Source: Kuschelorhynchus macadamiae (Eukaryota; Arthropoda; Insecta; Coleoptera; Curculionidae). Taken from it: a DNA stretch of 64,000 nt. Below are positions 1-64,000 of the stretch, one piece after another. Below the pieces are notes generated by a model. It searched no databases. It saw only the letters and a program-made list of their open reading frames with translations, and was not told the origin of the DNA. The stretch's first letter is position 1. Each line of letters begins with the position of its first letter. The position numbers and the translations under genes are program-made. The stretch is taken from assembly GCA_030620095.1 (NCBI GenBank), contig JAUTXW010000877.1:186001-250000 (forward strand), read 5' to 3'.

Positions 1-549
1 GGAATTAAAAACAACAGAGCTTAAACTAGTAATTAGATAATTTATTATTGATAAAACAAGAATTTGTTTGCATGCTTAATGCAATTACACTGGCATATTT
101 CTAATATTAAAATTGACGTTCATCGTATCTTCCTGTGTTATTAAGCAGATTGCTTTAAAATAATTTGCAAAAAGAAGCAGGAACTTTTGATGAGCTAAAA
201 GTAGATTTGAATTTTTATAGTTATGGAACTTTTGCCAATATGAAACGAAAGTAATCATATGTATTAAAGAAACCTTTAATTTTTTTCATCTTACCAGTTT
301 TAACTTCAATATGTTTTACATAACGAATAGAAACTGAAATCTATAAAATCTGACATCAGTTCCATAACTAGTCAAAACACCATCCTCACACACACTTACT
401 TGTATCTTCTGTATTCTTCTCTTTCTTTTGCTCTAGCTTCTGTCCTGTCTCTCTTTTTTTTCTTCATTTCCGTTTTCGACTTTATTGCGTTGCTTCGTAG
501 TGGTTGAAAAAATTAACCAACACGCTGTTCACATCTACAGCTTTTACAG
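1..549. other. Intron sequence upstream of exon 1
   Basis: AT-rich with a CT-rich tract near 400-470. No gene, repeat or RNA recognised. Confidence 0.5.
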
Positions 550-53231
<52,682 letters not shown>

Positions 53232-53900
53232 TATTTGGTGTTCAACAGAACCAGGACCAAGATATCGACGCGGAGGCGCGAGTGCACAATCTACAGGGGC
53301 TGGTTTGTAGTGCTGTACACGTACCTAAAACTAAAATAAAACGGAACAAAGCTGATTGGACAAGATACATCTAGAATATTATTTTTAAGTTGGGACAATA
53401 GCAGAACACGACATTATCATAATATTAAGGAAAATAGTGGAGTATTATTTTTACTACTCTATATAAACGATTTCTGAGCGGTCGTGAGGCAATTAATTAT
53501 TTAAATTTATATTTTATAGCATTAACTGAAATAGATGAGGATATGTACTGTATTTTGGAAAGATACAGTTATTTTGGTAGCTTAAAAAGGTTTCCCAAAA
53601 CTTTTTCTATTCCTTATAATTTTCTAATGCAATTTGCTAAAACATTTTTCTTATACAAAAGATACTTATACTGTTTGAATTGAATGAATTTAATTCTGAA
53701 CACTAACCTTTTCAAGCTATCTAATGTTGTGACTTGCAAAATTTCTGACAGTTCTATACTTAGCTGGGATAATTTTTCTACACTATCATAATAATTTGCT
53801 ACATGGAAAGAAATGTTATATAATGCTTCGAAAATGTTTTGGAACTAAATATTAGACGATAATAATGTTAAATTTATTTCCACGTACTATAGTATAATGG
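53232..53900 (+). other. Presumed 3' untranslated region and flank of the host gene
   Basis: No open frame of interest. An AATAAA-like signal (AAAATAAAACGG) lies near 53333, about 100 bases after the stop. The true polyadenylation site cannot be fixed from sequence alone; the next transposon remnant begins near 53917. Confidence 0.4.
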
Positions 53901-53916
53901 TTTAGCAAATGTCAAT

Positions 53917-54600
53917 ATGTACTTGTCTACAGGTACAAAATATGCGATATCTGGCTTTTTAGAAGATTTGTATATAAGCCTGAATGAAGGCGATGTTGCC
54001 TCGGCAGTATTCTATGATTTCTCCAAGGCATTTGACTGTGTGAATCACGGAATATTGCTGCGGAAACTCTCCCAATATGGCTTTAGGGGAATACCCTGAA
54101 ATGGTCTGAGTCTTATCTCTCTGATAGAAAACAAATTGTTCGATCAAGAAATAAAATATCAGATGCTTGCTTTATCAGACATGGAGTACCTCAGGGTTCA
54201 GTGCTAGGCCCAATTATCTTTCCTCTCTACATAAGTGACCTGACTGCTATTGACATTCCAGGACTATTTACGGGCTTTACTGTTTTGTGGTCCCATAAAA
54301 GTCCGGACTCACTAATCAATATTGTATCTGAGGATGTTAAGAAAATTTGTGAATGGTCTGATTCAAATCGTTTATGTTTTAATGTCAGTAAGACATTGGT
54401 TGGATTTATTAATTAATAAAAACCTTTAATTTGAAGAACATGTAAGGGCGTTGGATATGAGGTTGGCCAGGGTATGTTACTCAGTTAGGATTGCCCGTAG
54501 CGACTTAAGCAGAATGGTCGCCAAATCAGTGTATTTCTCATTCATAAAAACTGTCTTAGATAAGGGATAGTATTTTTTTGTTTCCATTTTTGTACTATAA
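53917..54600 (+). pseudogene. LINE reverse transcriptase fragment
   Basis: Plus strand: KYAISGFLEDLYISLNEGDV, ASAVFYDFSKAFDCVNHGIL (motif A), a frameshift, WSESYLSDRKQIVRSRNKI, IRHGVPQGSVLGPIIFPLYI (motif B region), then FTGFTVLWSHKSPDSLINIV where motif C (FADDT) has been altered to TGFT, and FEEHVRALDMRLARVCYSVR. Inactive. It lies downstream of the host stop codon in the same orientation. Confidence 0.85.
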
Positions 54601-55655
54601 AAACGGGCGATACGGTATATCCGCAGGGCTAGCATAAGAGAATAATGCAGGCCTATGTTCGTCCAACAAGGGATACTTACATTAAAGTATTTCTTTATAT
54701 TGAAAAAAGTGTGTCTTGTCTATAAGAGATCCAAGGGAGGAAACCTTGATGCTATCGCTACCTTAAGACATACATATAACACAGGGTAATCATCCCATTG
54801 CCCATTCCTAAAAGTAGTCTCACCAAAAACTATTTAATGTATGAAAGCATTAAGATTTTAGCAACCTTCCAACCAAGGTAAAAAATGTAGTATCCCAGAT
54901 AAAATTTAAAAAGTCTGAATCGTCTTTTCTGAAAAGAGGGCTTACTACAATTTACAAAAATTTTATGATAACTTTAACAACGTTATCGTTACATTCTTTT
55001 GTAATCCCACATGTTTCAGTTTTAGGTTTTACTATATTGATGTATTTTTTTACTTATGTTGTGCTTTGTTTACAAATACTATGTATTTATGATAATAAAA
55101 CATGTTTTAAATTTGAATTTAATCCAACATTTAAACTGACAAGTCGTGCAACATTTAGAATGGAAAATTGCCGTGTTGTCTCCCTGTCAAAAAAATCATA
55201 AATTTTAAGTTCTATAACACCAAATCCTTGTAGCCATTTTTCTGAATGAAAAAGTTTCGGTATTGTGAAAGTACTGTCAGGAAGATTGCAAGCATTAACT
55301 TGCCAATGTGATACAAAGAGTGAGCAACAGACTGTCCTATGTAGCGTCATAAGAAACAAGGATAATGAGGCTCTTAAAAAAAGTAGTAGCCACTTAAATC
55401 TTCGGTAATTGAAAAAGTATTTCTAGACGAGAGTAAGATTTTGTAGTGCCAATAATGCAATTTTACAAATTATATATCTAAGAAGTATTAGTTGATTATA
55501 TGGATATAAAAATTGGAAAACTTATTTTTATAACAGACAATTCCATGCATTGGTTTGCATTAATGTAATAGAATAAAATAAGAACATCAAAAGTTTGTAG
55601 GATGGTTTCTATAATTGTTCTATCTTTTCCCCTTTTATAATATTTATATATAATA
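54600..55655. other. Downstream sequence, nothing clear
   Basis: Probably the LINE 3' region to about 55000 (up to an AATAAAACATG signal near 55092). An open minus-strand stretch of 90 codons at 55087-55359 has no recognised similarity. Confidence 0.35.
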
Positions 55656-55657
55656 TA

Positions 55658-56307
55658 CAGGGTGTAACAAAAGTAAGGAAATGGCGAAATATCTCAGGTA
55701 CCGCTTACCTGAATTTTAATGAAAATATGTACACAAATGTGTACCCTGTATACGTATATAAAAACTTTTTTGGAGGGTTACAGGGTAGCCCTAGGGAAAT
55801 GAAACAGCCCCCTGTTAATGTTAAAAGAAAATTTTGTACAATATTTTTTGTTCATTTACCAAAGAGTAAACGTCACTAATCTTAATTTTTTTTCTATCTG
55901 AATAATTCTTTTTCTCTGTACAGAGTAGTCCTAGAGATATGAAGTAGCCCCCAAAAAATTAAAATATGTTATTATTTTATAGCTTAGTTATTTATATATT
56001 ATTAGCTACGTTCCCGATACTACCCTGCATCTTTCAAGGGCTGCCCTGTATCGTGAAAATGCAATACAATAACCTGTAATTGATAAAAAAAATATTTTAT
56101 AAGCATATGTCTTATTGTAGAAACAGTGAAACACGTCGAATTTCTTTTTTTTATATAAAAACAATATTTTCTTACTATTCAGATATGAAGCAGCCCCCAA
56201 AGAAAACTTAAAGATTTAATATATAGCAGTTAGTTAAAAAAAACATCTTTTAAGTATTTGTTTATAAAACGTTTTTTCCGATAGTAAGAATAATCCTAGG
56301 GGACACC
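55658..56307. repeat. Duplicated mariner-like end and short tandem repeats
   Basis: The roughly 80 bases at 55658-55737 (CAGGGTGTAACAAAAGTAAG..., next to TA) recur directly at 56308-56387. Between them are three diverged units with CCTAG, GAAATGAAACAGCCCCC-type text, at about 55780, 55920 and 56180. Confidence 0.65.
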
Positions 56308-57125
56308 TTGGGTGTAACAAAAGTAAGGAAATGGCGAAATATCTCAGGTACCGCTTATCTGAATTTTAATGAAAATATGTACACTAAGGTATGAAATTAT
56401 GCCGGATTCAATAGCGAGTTCCACATTACTGCCAAGTTTACCATTTTTCTGTTATCAAAGGATTTTTTTTTAATTGAACCCCTCAATAGTTTTTATTAAG
56501 AGCACTTTCTATAAAAGTTAAAAGGTTTTTGCTAAAATATGGGTCTAATATCCATAATTTAATGTAATAACTTTTTTTAAAATACCTGCGTACAAAAAGT
56601 TACCTGATATGTTTGACAGCTTCAGTTTTGTTGATTTACAAAAATGGATAGTTTAGCTGAAACCCAAAGAATTGAAATTTTAATTTTATGGGTTATTGGG
56701 ATAGAATGCGAAACCTGTAAGATGTTTGTGACATTTAGATACGTGAAAATCATGTCCAATTTCCTAAAAGATAAATATTGGTGTAATATAAAGGGTGCAA
56801 AAATAATCGGTCCCTTCTTCATGGAACACACATTAACTGAAAAGAGATATTTGAATCTTTTAAGAATCGAAATTGTCCCAGCTATTGCAGAACTAATAAT
56901 TCTCAATAACCGTTCCTTACTTTACCTACTTTTTTAAGTATTTAAACTTGATTTTTAGATAATGGTGCACCAAATGATGAAATATGGTTTAAGAAGGATA
57001 GTGCTCCGGTGCATTGTGCTCAGAATGTTTAGAAATATTTAGAAAGTATTTTTTTTAAAGATTGATTGGACGTAGCAGATCAAAATACAAGAGTTTTAAC
57101 CACACTACACCACAACTTGTTACGT

Positions 57126-57168
57126 TCTGAACGCGCGTTTCGCTAACCAATGTAGCATCATCAGCAGA
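57126..57168 (-). ncRNA. Hammerhead ribozyme, left copy
   Basis: Minus strand: stem I TCTG/CAGA, core CTGATGA, stem II GCTA/TAGC with a CATTGGT loop, core GAAA and the self-complementary ACGCGCGT as stem III, with TT in place of TC at the cleavage site. All core bases are present. Cleavage after U is allowed but usually slower. Confidence 0.82.
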
Positions 57169-57253
57169 GGATATAAACTAAAGTAACTTATCCTAACCGA
57201 GAATATCTATAGGTAAATGTGGTCACACTTGGTTGCACGCGACTGCACCGTTG

Positions 57254-57460
57254 TCAACAATAGAGAAAACTATAGGGAATAGGTCCTCTGTCTTTATTTA
57301 GTGCTTTCTTGGCACATTTTACTATTTCTATACTCTCAAATGCATCCAATAATCTAGTATTAGATACATTTTTAATTAACGTAAGATTATTTATTCCTAT
57401 TTGGTGATTGTTTTCCAAACCAGTTGGGCAACGCTTGCTTCTCACAAAATTACTTATTAA
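57254..57460 (-). pseudogene. Penelope-like GIY-YIG C-terminal end, left inverted copy
   Basis: Minus strand reads KRCPTGLENNHQIGINNLTL, IKNVSNTRLLDAFESIEIVK and ALNKDRGPIPYSFLYC. The same text occurs on the plus strand at about 58205-58390, with substitutions. Upstream parts are missing. Confidence 0.85.
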
Positions 57461-57477
57461 TCAAATTTTTTTTTTAG

Positions 57478-58395
57478 TTCAACAATAAATATTATAAACA
57501 ACTTGAAGGAACTGCGATGAGCAATTGCTTATATCTGTTTCTTACAAATTTGTTTAACTCAAAAAATAACAAATTTGTTTATGGACGATAGATTTGCTAT
57601 TTTTGATACTAAAACAGAAAATTTGGACACTTTTTTAGAGACATTAAACAATAAATATCCTTCCATTAATTTTACGTACAAAAAGGAGAACAAAGGGCAA
57701 TTACCTTTTCTCGACACGTTAGTTATTAGAAATAACGATAAATTAGAATTTGATATTTGTAGGAAATTTACTAATACTGATAGGTATATAAGTCAAGAAC
57801 GTTTTAACAGTGAAATCAATCGGATTAAAAATATAGCTAAAAGTAATGGATATAATGATAATTTTGTACATAAATTAGTAAATAGCATAAGAAAATGTTA
57901 AAAGATGGTATTACTCTTCAAGCACCTGAGTCTCCCAATAAGTTCATAGGAGTCCCATATGATCCCAGATATACGAGAGGTCTAGAAAAAGTATTTGAAA
58001 ACGTAGGTTTTAAAGTAGCCTACAAAACAGAGAACAGTTTGAAAAATCTCCTTGGAAACCCTAAAGACAAAGTCGACTTAAAGGAGTGGTATCTATGAAA
58101 TTAGCTGTAATGACTGCGATCTAAAATATGTTGGGCAAACTAAACGCTCCATAAACATTTGTTTTAAAGAACACATGGCACATTTAAGATATGGAAGAAC
58201 AGAAAAGTCAAGCGTTGCCCAACATGCTTTGGAAAACAATCACTAAATAGGAATAAATAATCTTAAGCTGATTAAAAATATATCTAATAATAGATTATCG
58301 GATGCATTTGAGAGTATAGAAATAGTTAAATGTGGTGAGAAAGCACTAAATAAAGACAGAGGGCCTATTCCCTATGGTCCCCTCTATTGTTGACT
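57478..58395 (+). pseudogene. Penelope-like RT C-terminal half and GIY-YIG endonuclease
   Basis: Begins NNKYYKQLEGTAMSNCL, then after a shift ITNLFMDDRFAIFDTKTENL (YVDD-type active site region as FMDD), NNKYPSINFTYKKENKGQLP, FLDTLVIRNNDKLEFDICRK, KSNGYNDNFVHKLVNSIRKC, a stop, then APESPNKFIGVPYDPRYTRG, FKVAYKTENSLKNLLGNPKD and, after a shift at 58085, SGIYEISCNDCDLKYVGQTK. GIYEISC and YVGQTKRS form the GIY-YIG nuclease core. A stop follows ALENNH. Known Penelope-like proteins are about 700-850 residues, so less than half remains. Confidence 0.9.
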
Positions 58396-58483
58396 TGACA
58401 GTGATGCAGTCGCGTGCAACGAAGTGTGACAACATTTAACTATAAATATTCCCGGTTAGGATAAATTACTCTAGTTTATATCA

Positions 58484-58526
58484 TCTGCTGATGATGCTAA
58501 CTTGGTTAACGAAACGCGCGTCCAGA
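58484..58526 (+). ncRNA. Hammerhead ribozyme, right copy
   Basis: Stem I TCTG (58484-58487) with CAGA (58523-58526), core CTGATGA (58488-58494), stem II TAAC/GTTA with a C-A mismatch and a G-C pair next to the core, GAAA (58511-58514), stem III ACGCGCGT (58514-58521, self-complementary), cleavage predicted after C58522. Matches the left copy on the other strand, with differences mainly in stem II and at the cleavage site. Confidence 0.85.
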
Positions 58527-59322
58527 ACGTAACAAGTTGTGATGTAGTATGGTTAGAACTCTTGTATTTTGATCTATTTTCCACCACAGGTTCCAGTGTT
58601 AGGACTGGACGTAGGAGTACAATAGAGTGGCCAACTCGGTCTCTGGACTTGCCACCCCTCCACTAATTTTTGTAGGAACATCTTAAAAATGTGATCTATA
58701 AAATTAAGCCCACTAACTTTACTTTCAGGAAGTTAATGGACAACATTTTAAACACCTTACTTAGTCTCATTAATTTATAGTTTGTTGTATTAGATATTTC
58801 TCTTTTGTATGGTATTGTTTCCGTTGTTTTTACGACCTACTTTTAAAGTTGGGAGGCTGTTTTCTGTAGCTAACATTTTGGTAGCAAGATGGGAAATTAT
58901 TGTGCTTTCCGTGTTGCCAGAAGGTACAGCATCTTTCCAGTTTCACGAAATTTTTTGTAAAATTTACTTACGATGGCTATAGTTATTTGATTTCTGCTAG
59001 GTTTCGCATTCTATCCCCATAACCCAGTGTAATTACAATTTTAATTCTTTGGGTTTCATTTAAACGATCCATTTTTGTAAATCATCAAAACTGATATTTC
59101 ATATCAAAAACAGATATTTTAAATTAATTATGGATATTAGGCACAAACTCTTGAATTTCATAAAAAGTGATTTTAATAAAAAGTATTGAGAATTTTACGC
59201 AGATTTTAAAAAAGTAATATAAAACGGTAATTTTGGTAACAATGCGAAACTCACCATTGGATCCAGCATAATTTCATACCTAAGTGTACATATCTCTCCG
59301 TTTCCTTACTTCTGTTGCACTT

Positions 59323-60300
59323 TTTGGAGGTTTTCCGTTCATATACGCCCATATCTAAACATAAAATTCATATATAATCAGCTAATACTATTGTAACGTT
59401 TGATAATTAAATAAAATATTATATAATTAACAAAGAAAACCGTATCCACATATTACTCTACGCAAACCTTACAAATTTTAATACCTCTTACTTTTGTAAA
59501 AAAAATGTAGACCTAGATAAAATAATTATTTATTTAGTTTAATACGACTATGGTTAATTTTACATCGAGATAAGTTTTTATAACAGCTTTATACTAACAT
59601 TAACCTAAATAAAACAACTTTGCGCAATAAAATAACGGCCGATTTGTCGCTTTTATGAAAAACTGATTAGATTTTATCTTTCTTTTTTTACTCAAATGTA
59701 CTACCAAATTTTTGTATCCAATTTACATTTTGGCAACGCGAGTTTGGATTTACCCTATTATTTTTAAAAATATATACTTGTTGTCAATAAAAGAACTTTA
59801 AAAAAATTACTACTTCTACACTAGCTCTATACACTTACAAAGTATAAAGCATATTTCAGGAATTATTCTAATAAGATATAAAAACACCTCATTTAGATTT
59901 TGCTTTTTACACATTTTGGGGATTTTCTATCGTCTTATCAATATTTTTGATACATTCGGCCTCTGGGGTCCGACATAGAAGTACGCCAAAGAGTTTTTAT
60001 TTAAAAGTTCTAGCTTTGATTTGAAAACTACCTACATTTTGCTTTATACTATTTATTATTCATGAAATAGTCATCTTGTCGATATAAGTCAGCTGTTTTT
60101 AAAAAAGCCAGAGACTGTCCCCGTTGTTGCTCATCAACTTGCATTCAAAAATAACTCATTCTTTGCATTGCTCGAACATCCAGTTGCCTTCCTGAAGAAA
60201 CTATTGTCATTGGTCAAAACGAGCAAAACTGATGAATTTGAAGCAACGTGATTGGCTGTAGTCCTCAGAATATTTAGGGTCAGAATTATTGGTTTTATTT
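59323..60300. other. Downstream sequence, nothing clear
   Basis: AT-rich, no gene, RNA or transposon motif recognised. Confidence 0.4.
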
Positions 60301-60469
60301 TCACAATAATTTGACTGGACAAATATCCTTAAAATTTGTAGAAATAGAATTATTTTCAGCCTTAGCTCAGCTTTTTCCAGATAACAGTTCTAAGAAATTA
60401 ACCTCAAAATTGTGGTTTAAACAATATTTAATATTACTTCTTAATACCTCAATGCAATTTTTCTCAATT

Positions 60470-60545
60470 AGGTGTAAAGGCACTGTGGCCTCAGTGATTG
60501 GCCTGCTAGATCACCTGATCTGACGCCTGTAGACTTTGAAGACGT
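60470..60545 (+). pseudogene. Mariner-like transposase trace
   Basis: Plus strand reads HCGLSDWPARSPDLTPVDFE, the third catalytic motif of a mariner-like transposase. The rest is unrecognisable. Confidence 0.6.
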
Positions 60546-61230
60546 CTAAAATAAATATCATAACCATTGTTTTTAATCTTAACAGTTTTTTTCAATGTAT
60601 TTATATGTTGACTTTTGAAACAATACTAGAAAATGTACTTCAAATTCTTAATTTTTTTAATTCAAGATATTTTAGAATGAGAAATGTTATTTTGAATAAA
60701 TCAAATACGGATTATGAGTTTTTTTTTTCAGTTTTTTGTTAGAAGCGAAAAGGCCTATGAAACAACTTTACTAAACAGTATTTTACAGACGGGCTGTTAT
60801 AATTTTTGCAATAGTACACAGTATCATGTAAATTTAGTTAGACTTAAATATATTAAAATAAATTGCTGTGGTATTGCAAAAATTGTGACAGCCCGAAAAG
60901 ATACAGTAAGTTCAAAATTTTGAGAATGTGATTTTAAAGTTATGTCAATATATTCATAACCTCACTTAAAAATGTTTATTAATTTTTCATTATAAAAATC
61001 CTATTTTATTAACGTTACTTTCTATTAAACAAAGCGAAGCTAGTATTATTTTCTTGTAATAATACGAGCTGTTAAACGATTAGTTATTTCGTCAGGATTT
61101 TTATTAAAAAAATTCTTGTTTTAATTTTGACGTGGAATTTTGTAGGAGCGTTACTGCGCGCTTTCTTTACAGTAAACTTAACCAATCCTATCCGCATTTT
61201 TATTCGTTATAGGTTTTGTTTAAAAAACTA
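60546..61230. other. Downstream sequence, nothing clear
   Basis: AT-rich, nothing recognised. Confidence 0.4.
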
Positions 61231-61232
61231 AA

Positions 61233-61312
61233 AAATTTTTCTTCCGAGTCGGGATTTGAACACGTGTTGCATAACGTAAGTCAAGAATCGTACCGCTGGC
61301 TGGCGCCACAGT
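61233..61312 (-). repeat. Possible tRNA-derived SINE head
   Basis: Minus strand has TGGCGCCAGCCAGCGGTAC (resembling a polymerase III A box) and, about 30 bases later, GTGTTCAAATCCCGACTC (B box). The spacing fits a tRNA or a tRNA-derived SINE. The arms do not form a convincing cloverleaf, so a SINE is more likely. Confidence 0.4.
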
Positions 61313-62215
61313 CATGGAATAACTAATCATTTAGACGTTTTTTTGTAATAGTAGTCAATGGCGACAACGTCCTTGACAAATGTCAACGAACTGTCATATA
61401 TTTTTAAATGGTTTTAAATAAGAACAACAATTGGAGGAAACGGAAAGACAATATTTCAAATACATTTATTTAATGATTTCAGTATGTGTTTAAAAAAATT
61501 TCGACCTGACTGTATATAAAGGTAATATTTATAGAAAAATGACCACTGTAGAAGATGTGCGAGAAATGATTTGTAGAAAGAATAATTTAATAATTTAGTT
61601 TTAAAACTCTGTAATATAATATATTGTAAAATTACTAATAAAACAAATTCTCAGTATATATAGTTAGTTTTTTCGCGACATTACTTTTAGGTTTTTCTAT
61701 TCAGTTTTTCAGTTATTTGATACATTACAATAGTATACTTTAACTTCAAAAATACTTTATTGTCAGAAAAAATATACATTTTCATTCACAAAGAGTACTA
61801 CTACTACCCCTGGGCCGATGCCGAATGTTAGACTTTTGCCAATGGTGCTCTGCGCTGTTGTTCATCTTCTAGGGCATTAACGATGATGCCTACGGCGCCT
61901 AACCTGGTACCAATCCACCTAGTGCCTTCGCGCTCCTGCTGGTACCGATCCACAACCCACACATGCATTTTGTTTTTTTATATAATTTATATAGGCCATA
62001 TATAAACTAAACTTGGCAACGTAGCATCCCTAGCACACTGGATTTCCATCCAACAGGCGACACTCCCGCTCTCTCTTTATTTAACTGTTGTAATTATGTT
62101 GAAAAACGTTTAATAATGTCTAATATAATAATTACTTCTAACTTTTAGTTATCTACAAATAATCATTTTTGTGTTATAGAGCATTATAATATAATCAATC
62201 TTTTACGTAGTTCAT
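61313..62215. other. Downstream sequence, a possible dispersed repeat
   Basis: Near 61895-61950 the text CTAACCTGGTACCAATCCACC and GCTGGTACCGATCCAC resembles 5755-5790 (CTGGTGCTAACGTGATACCGATCCACC). No gene recognised. Confidence 0.35.
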
Positions 62216-62218
62216 AAA

Positions 62219-62790
<572 letters not shown>

Positions 62791-62869
62791 ATGGCCCAGT
62801 GCAACGAGCTACATACCACCAAAAATCAGGATTATTATTAATATTACTGCGGATTAAACTTGGGTGTAT

Positions 62870-63330
62870 TGTTATGATCTGGAGATGAAGCAACAGAATA
62901 CGCAGTGGGTAGAAAAAAGAGGACTACCTTCAAAAAAAGCACGTGCGCAAAAATCTGCCTCTAAAGCTATGGTCATAACATTTTTTGATCACATACGCAC
63001 ATGGTCCCACATAGTAAAACAGTAACTGCTAGTTATTATAAACAAGTTTTGTTCCAGTTGATGAGGAATACATCCCCAAAAAACGACTTGAGCTGATTGG
63101 AAAAATCTGCCTCTAAAGCTATGGTCATAACATTTTTTGATCACATACGCACATGGTCCCACATAGTAAAACAGTAACTGCTAGTTATTATAAACAAGTT
63201 TTGTTCCAGTTGATGAGGAATACATCCCCAAAAAACGACTTGAGCTGATTGGAAAGTGGAAACTTCATCATGATAACGCTCGCCCTCACGTAGCGAATAT
63301 AGTGCAATATAGTGAACTCTAAAAATATCA
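62870..63330 (+). pseudogene. Mariner transposase fragment with internal duplication
   Basis: Plus strand: CYDLEMKQQNTQWVEKRGLP, SKKARAQKSASKAMVITFFD, then in other frames GIHPQKTT and finally WKLHHDNARPHVANIVQYSE. These match the central part of a classical mariner transposase (second acidic residue in HHDNARPH). A 152-bp segment is duplicated in tandem inside. Confidence 0.85.
62949..63252 (+). repeat. Perfect 152-bp tandem duplication
   Basis: 62949-63100 and 63101-63252 appear identical over the whole unit (AAAAATCTGCCTCTAAAGC to AGCTGATTGG). Located in the mariner transposase fragment. Confidence 0.9.
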
Positions 63331-63334
63331 GGTC

Positions 63335-64000
63335 ACAGGGGGGTTATATAGAGCATGATAAAAGTATTGTTGTTTAAGATTAATAAATAAAGTTTTCGTA
63401 GTTCTAGTCCCAGTCTTTATTGAAAGGCCCTAGTATACAAATTGTTCTGCCTGCAACATTCCCCTAACAAATAAATATATTTATCAACAGATACAAAGAA
63501 AATGTAATGAAATTGTCTTGCAAGGATAAGAATACCATGTATTGAATTTTCTCTACAAAAAACTGGAAATCAAAGCATATATAGGTACACAAAAACATTC
63601 ATCGGTCTTTAACCAGTGTTTGGTGATTAGAGTTAGATCTGGAAAATCACTACTTTCTAGACATAAATAAAGATTGTTAATATATAGTTGAACCTTAAGG
63701 ACTGATTATTAAATAGAGCTATTTCCCATGTTATCCCCTTCAACAGGAGGCGATACTTAAAAAATCACGAGACAGTATTGTCAGTATTATCGTAAAACAA
63801 GCTCCTAACTTCACAGTCCGAAACATGGTTCACACAAGCATCCAACACAGTCACCGGTCAAACAAATTTATTAGCGACTTTTAAACACTTTTTGAGTTAA
63901 AATTAACAAAAGTAATGTTTCACGACTATGGTCAATTAAGAAATCATGGTTCTTAGGATTAGACCGTGTCAAAATGGAATCAAATTCCGACGTTTCTCCT
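63335..64000. other. Right end of window, little recognised
   Basis: Near 63400-63440 the text GTCTTTATTGAAAGGCCCTAGTATA is inverse to part of 62745-62785, so it is probably another piece of the LINE endonuclease region. Nothing else. Confidence 0.4.

Larger units (their letters stand above)
57076..58605 (+). mobile_element. Penelope-like element with inverted terminal part and hammerhead ribozymes
   Basis: The 9-bp TGGACGTAG flanks it (57067-57075, 58606-58614). The left 375 bases are an inverted copy of the right 400 bases, the arrangement often seen for Penelope-like elements. The plus-strand part holds the end of a reverse transcriptase, a linker, a GIY-YIG endonuclease and, after the stop, a hammerhead ribozyme. 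The N-terminal half of the RT is absent. Inserted in a mariner-like transposase. Confidence 0.9.
56644..58760 (+). pseudogene. Mariner-like transposase, split and decayed
   Basis: Start MDSLAETQRIEILILWVIGI, then in another frame NGAPNDEIWFKKDSAPVHC near 56962 (second catalytic motif, as KKDSAPVH), the Penelope-like insertion, then STIEWPTRSLDLPPLH near 58620 and EHLKNVIYKIKPTNF. The right arm repeats the start inverted: MDRLNETQRIKIVITLGYGD at 59072 on the minus strand. Confidence 0.8.
56308..59322 (+). mobile_element. Mariner-like element split by a Penelope-like insertion
   Basis: The left arm (GGTGTAACAAAAGTAAGGAA... to about 56720) and right arm (about 58955-59322) are inverse, including TAGGTATGAAATTATGC and the first codons of the transposase. 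The transposase is cut at 57066 and resumes at 58606. The Penelope-like element in the middle is therefore the younger insertion. Confidence 0.8.

Noticed and set aside
61233..61312. Functional tRNA gene
   Set aside because: A- and B-box-like text is present, but I could not form a proper acceptor stem and anticodon arm.

Overview
The window is a piece of an AT-rich insect genome, probably a beetle; the assignment rests on the kinds of transposon present, not on any diagnostic host sequence. It holds one host gene on the + strand. Fourteen exons (550-651 through the stop codon at 53229-53231) splice in a consistent phase into one open frame of 842 codons plus stop. Earlier exons lie upstream of the window. 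The encoded part is low-complexity and charged, with a repeated LPLLQR-type motif, a coiled coil near the end and an acidic tail. I do not recognise the protein with certainty; a long C-terminal tail of a cyclic-nucleotide-gated-channel-like protein is one weak guess.

Almost everything else is intronic transposon sequence, much of it nested. Left part (1-13 kb, first intron): a well-preserved Tc1/mariner-superfamily element with 462-bp inverted repeats and an intact 354-codon transposase (1258-3621); an old inverted-repeat relative (about 3880-6440); a decayed LINE (8395-9590); a foldback element whose arms are short tandem repeats in opposite orientation (about 9690-11147); and a minus-strand LINE tail with a restriction-like endonuclease motif (11400-12420). 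Then come a 480-bp array of a 7-bp repeat and a decayed RT. Introns 4-6 (17-36 kb) carry a hAT element with a 7-bp flanking repeat (17145-19594), a Tc1-like pseudogene invaded by an AT repeat, a Penelope-derived palindrome with hammerhead ribozymes (25757-26580), two mariner-like elements (26870-28070, 28379-31087), a second Penelope remnant (31745-32200), an inverted duplication of an unnamed arthropod repeat ORF (32540-33297), and a second hAT with a perfect 8-bp duplication (33536-35950).

Right part (36-64 kb): two LINE RTs in opposite orientation (38290-38960 minus, 39380-41700 plus), a likely solo LTR (41716-42173), another minus-strand LINE (44310-45520), a third hAT (46858-49389, perfect 8-bp duplication) inside a mariner-like element (about 46540-50500), and the last host exons. 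Downstream of the gene lie a LINE RT (53917-54600) and a Penelope-like element (57076-58605) with RT, GIY-YIG endonuclease and two opposed hammerhead ribozymes, inserted in the transposase of an older mariner-like element (56308-59322). Remnants of mariner, a SINE-like unit and a LINE endonuclease follow.

The most interesting signal is the set of hammerhead ribozyme cores, found in three separate Penelope-derived loci, with self-complementary stem III sequences (ACGT, ACGCGCGT). That fits the small dimer-forming hammerheads known from Penelope-like elements.
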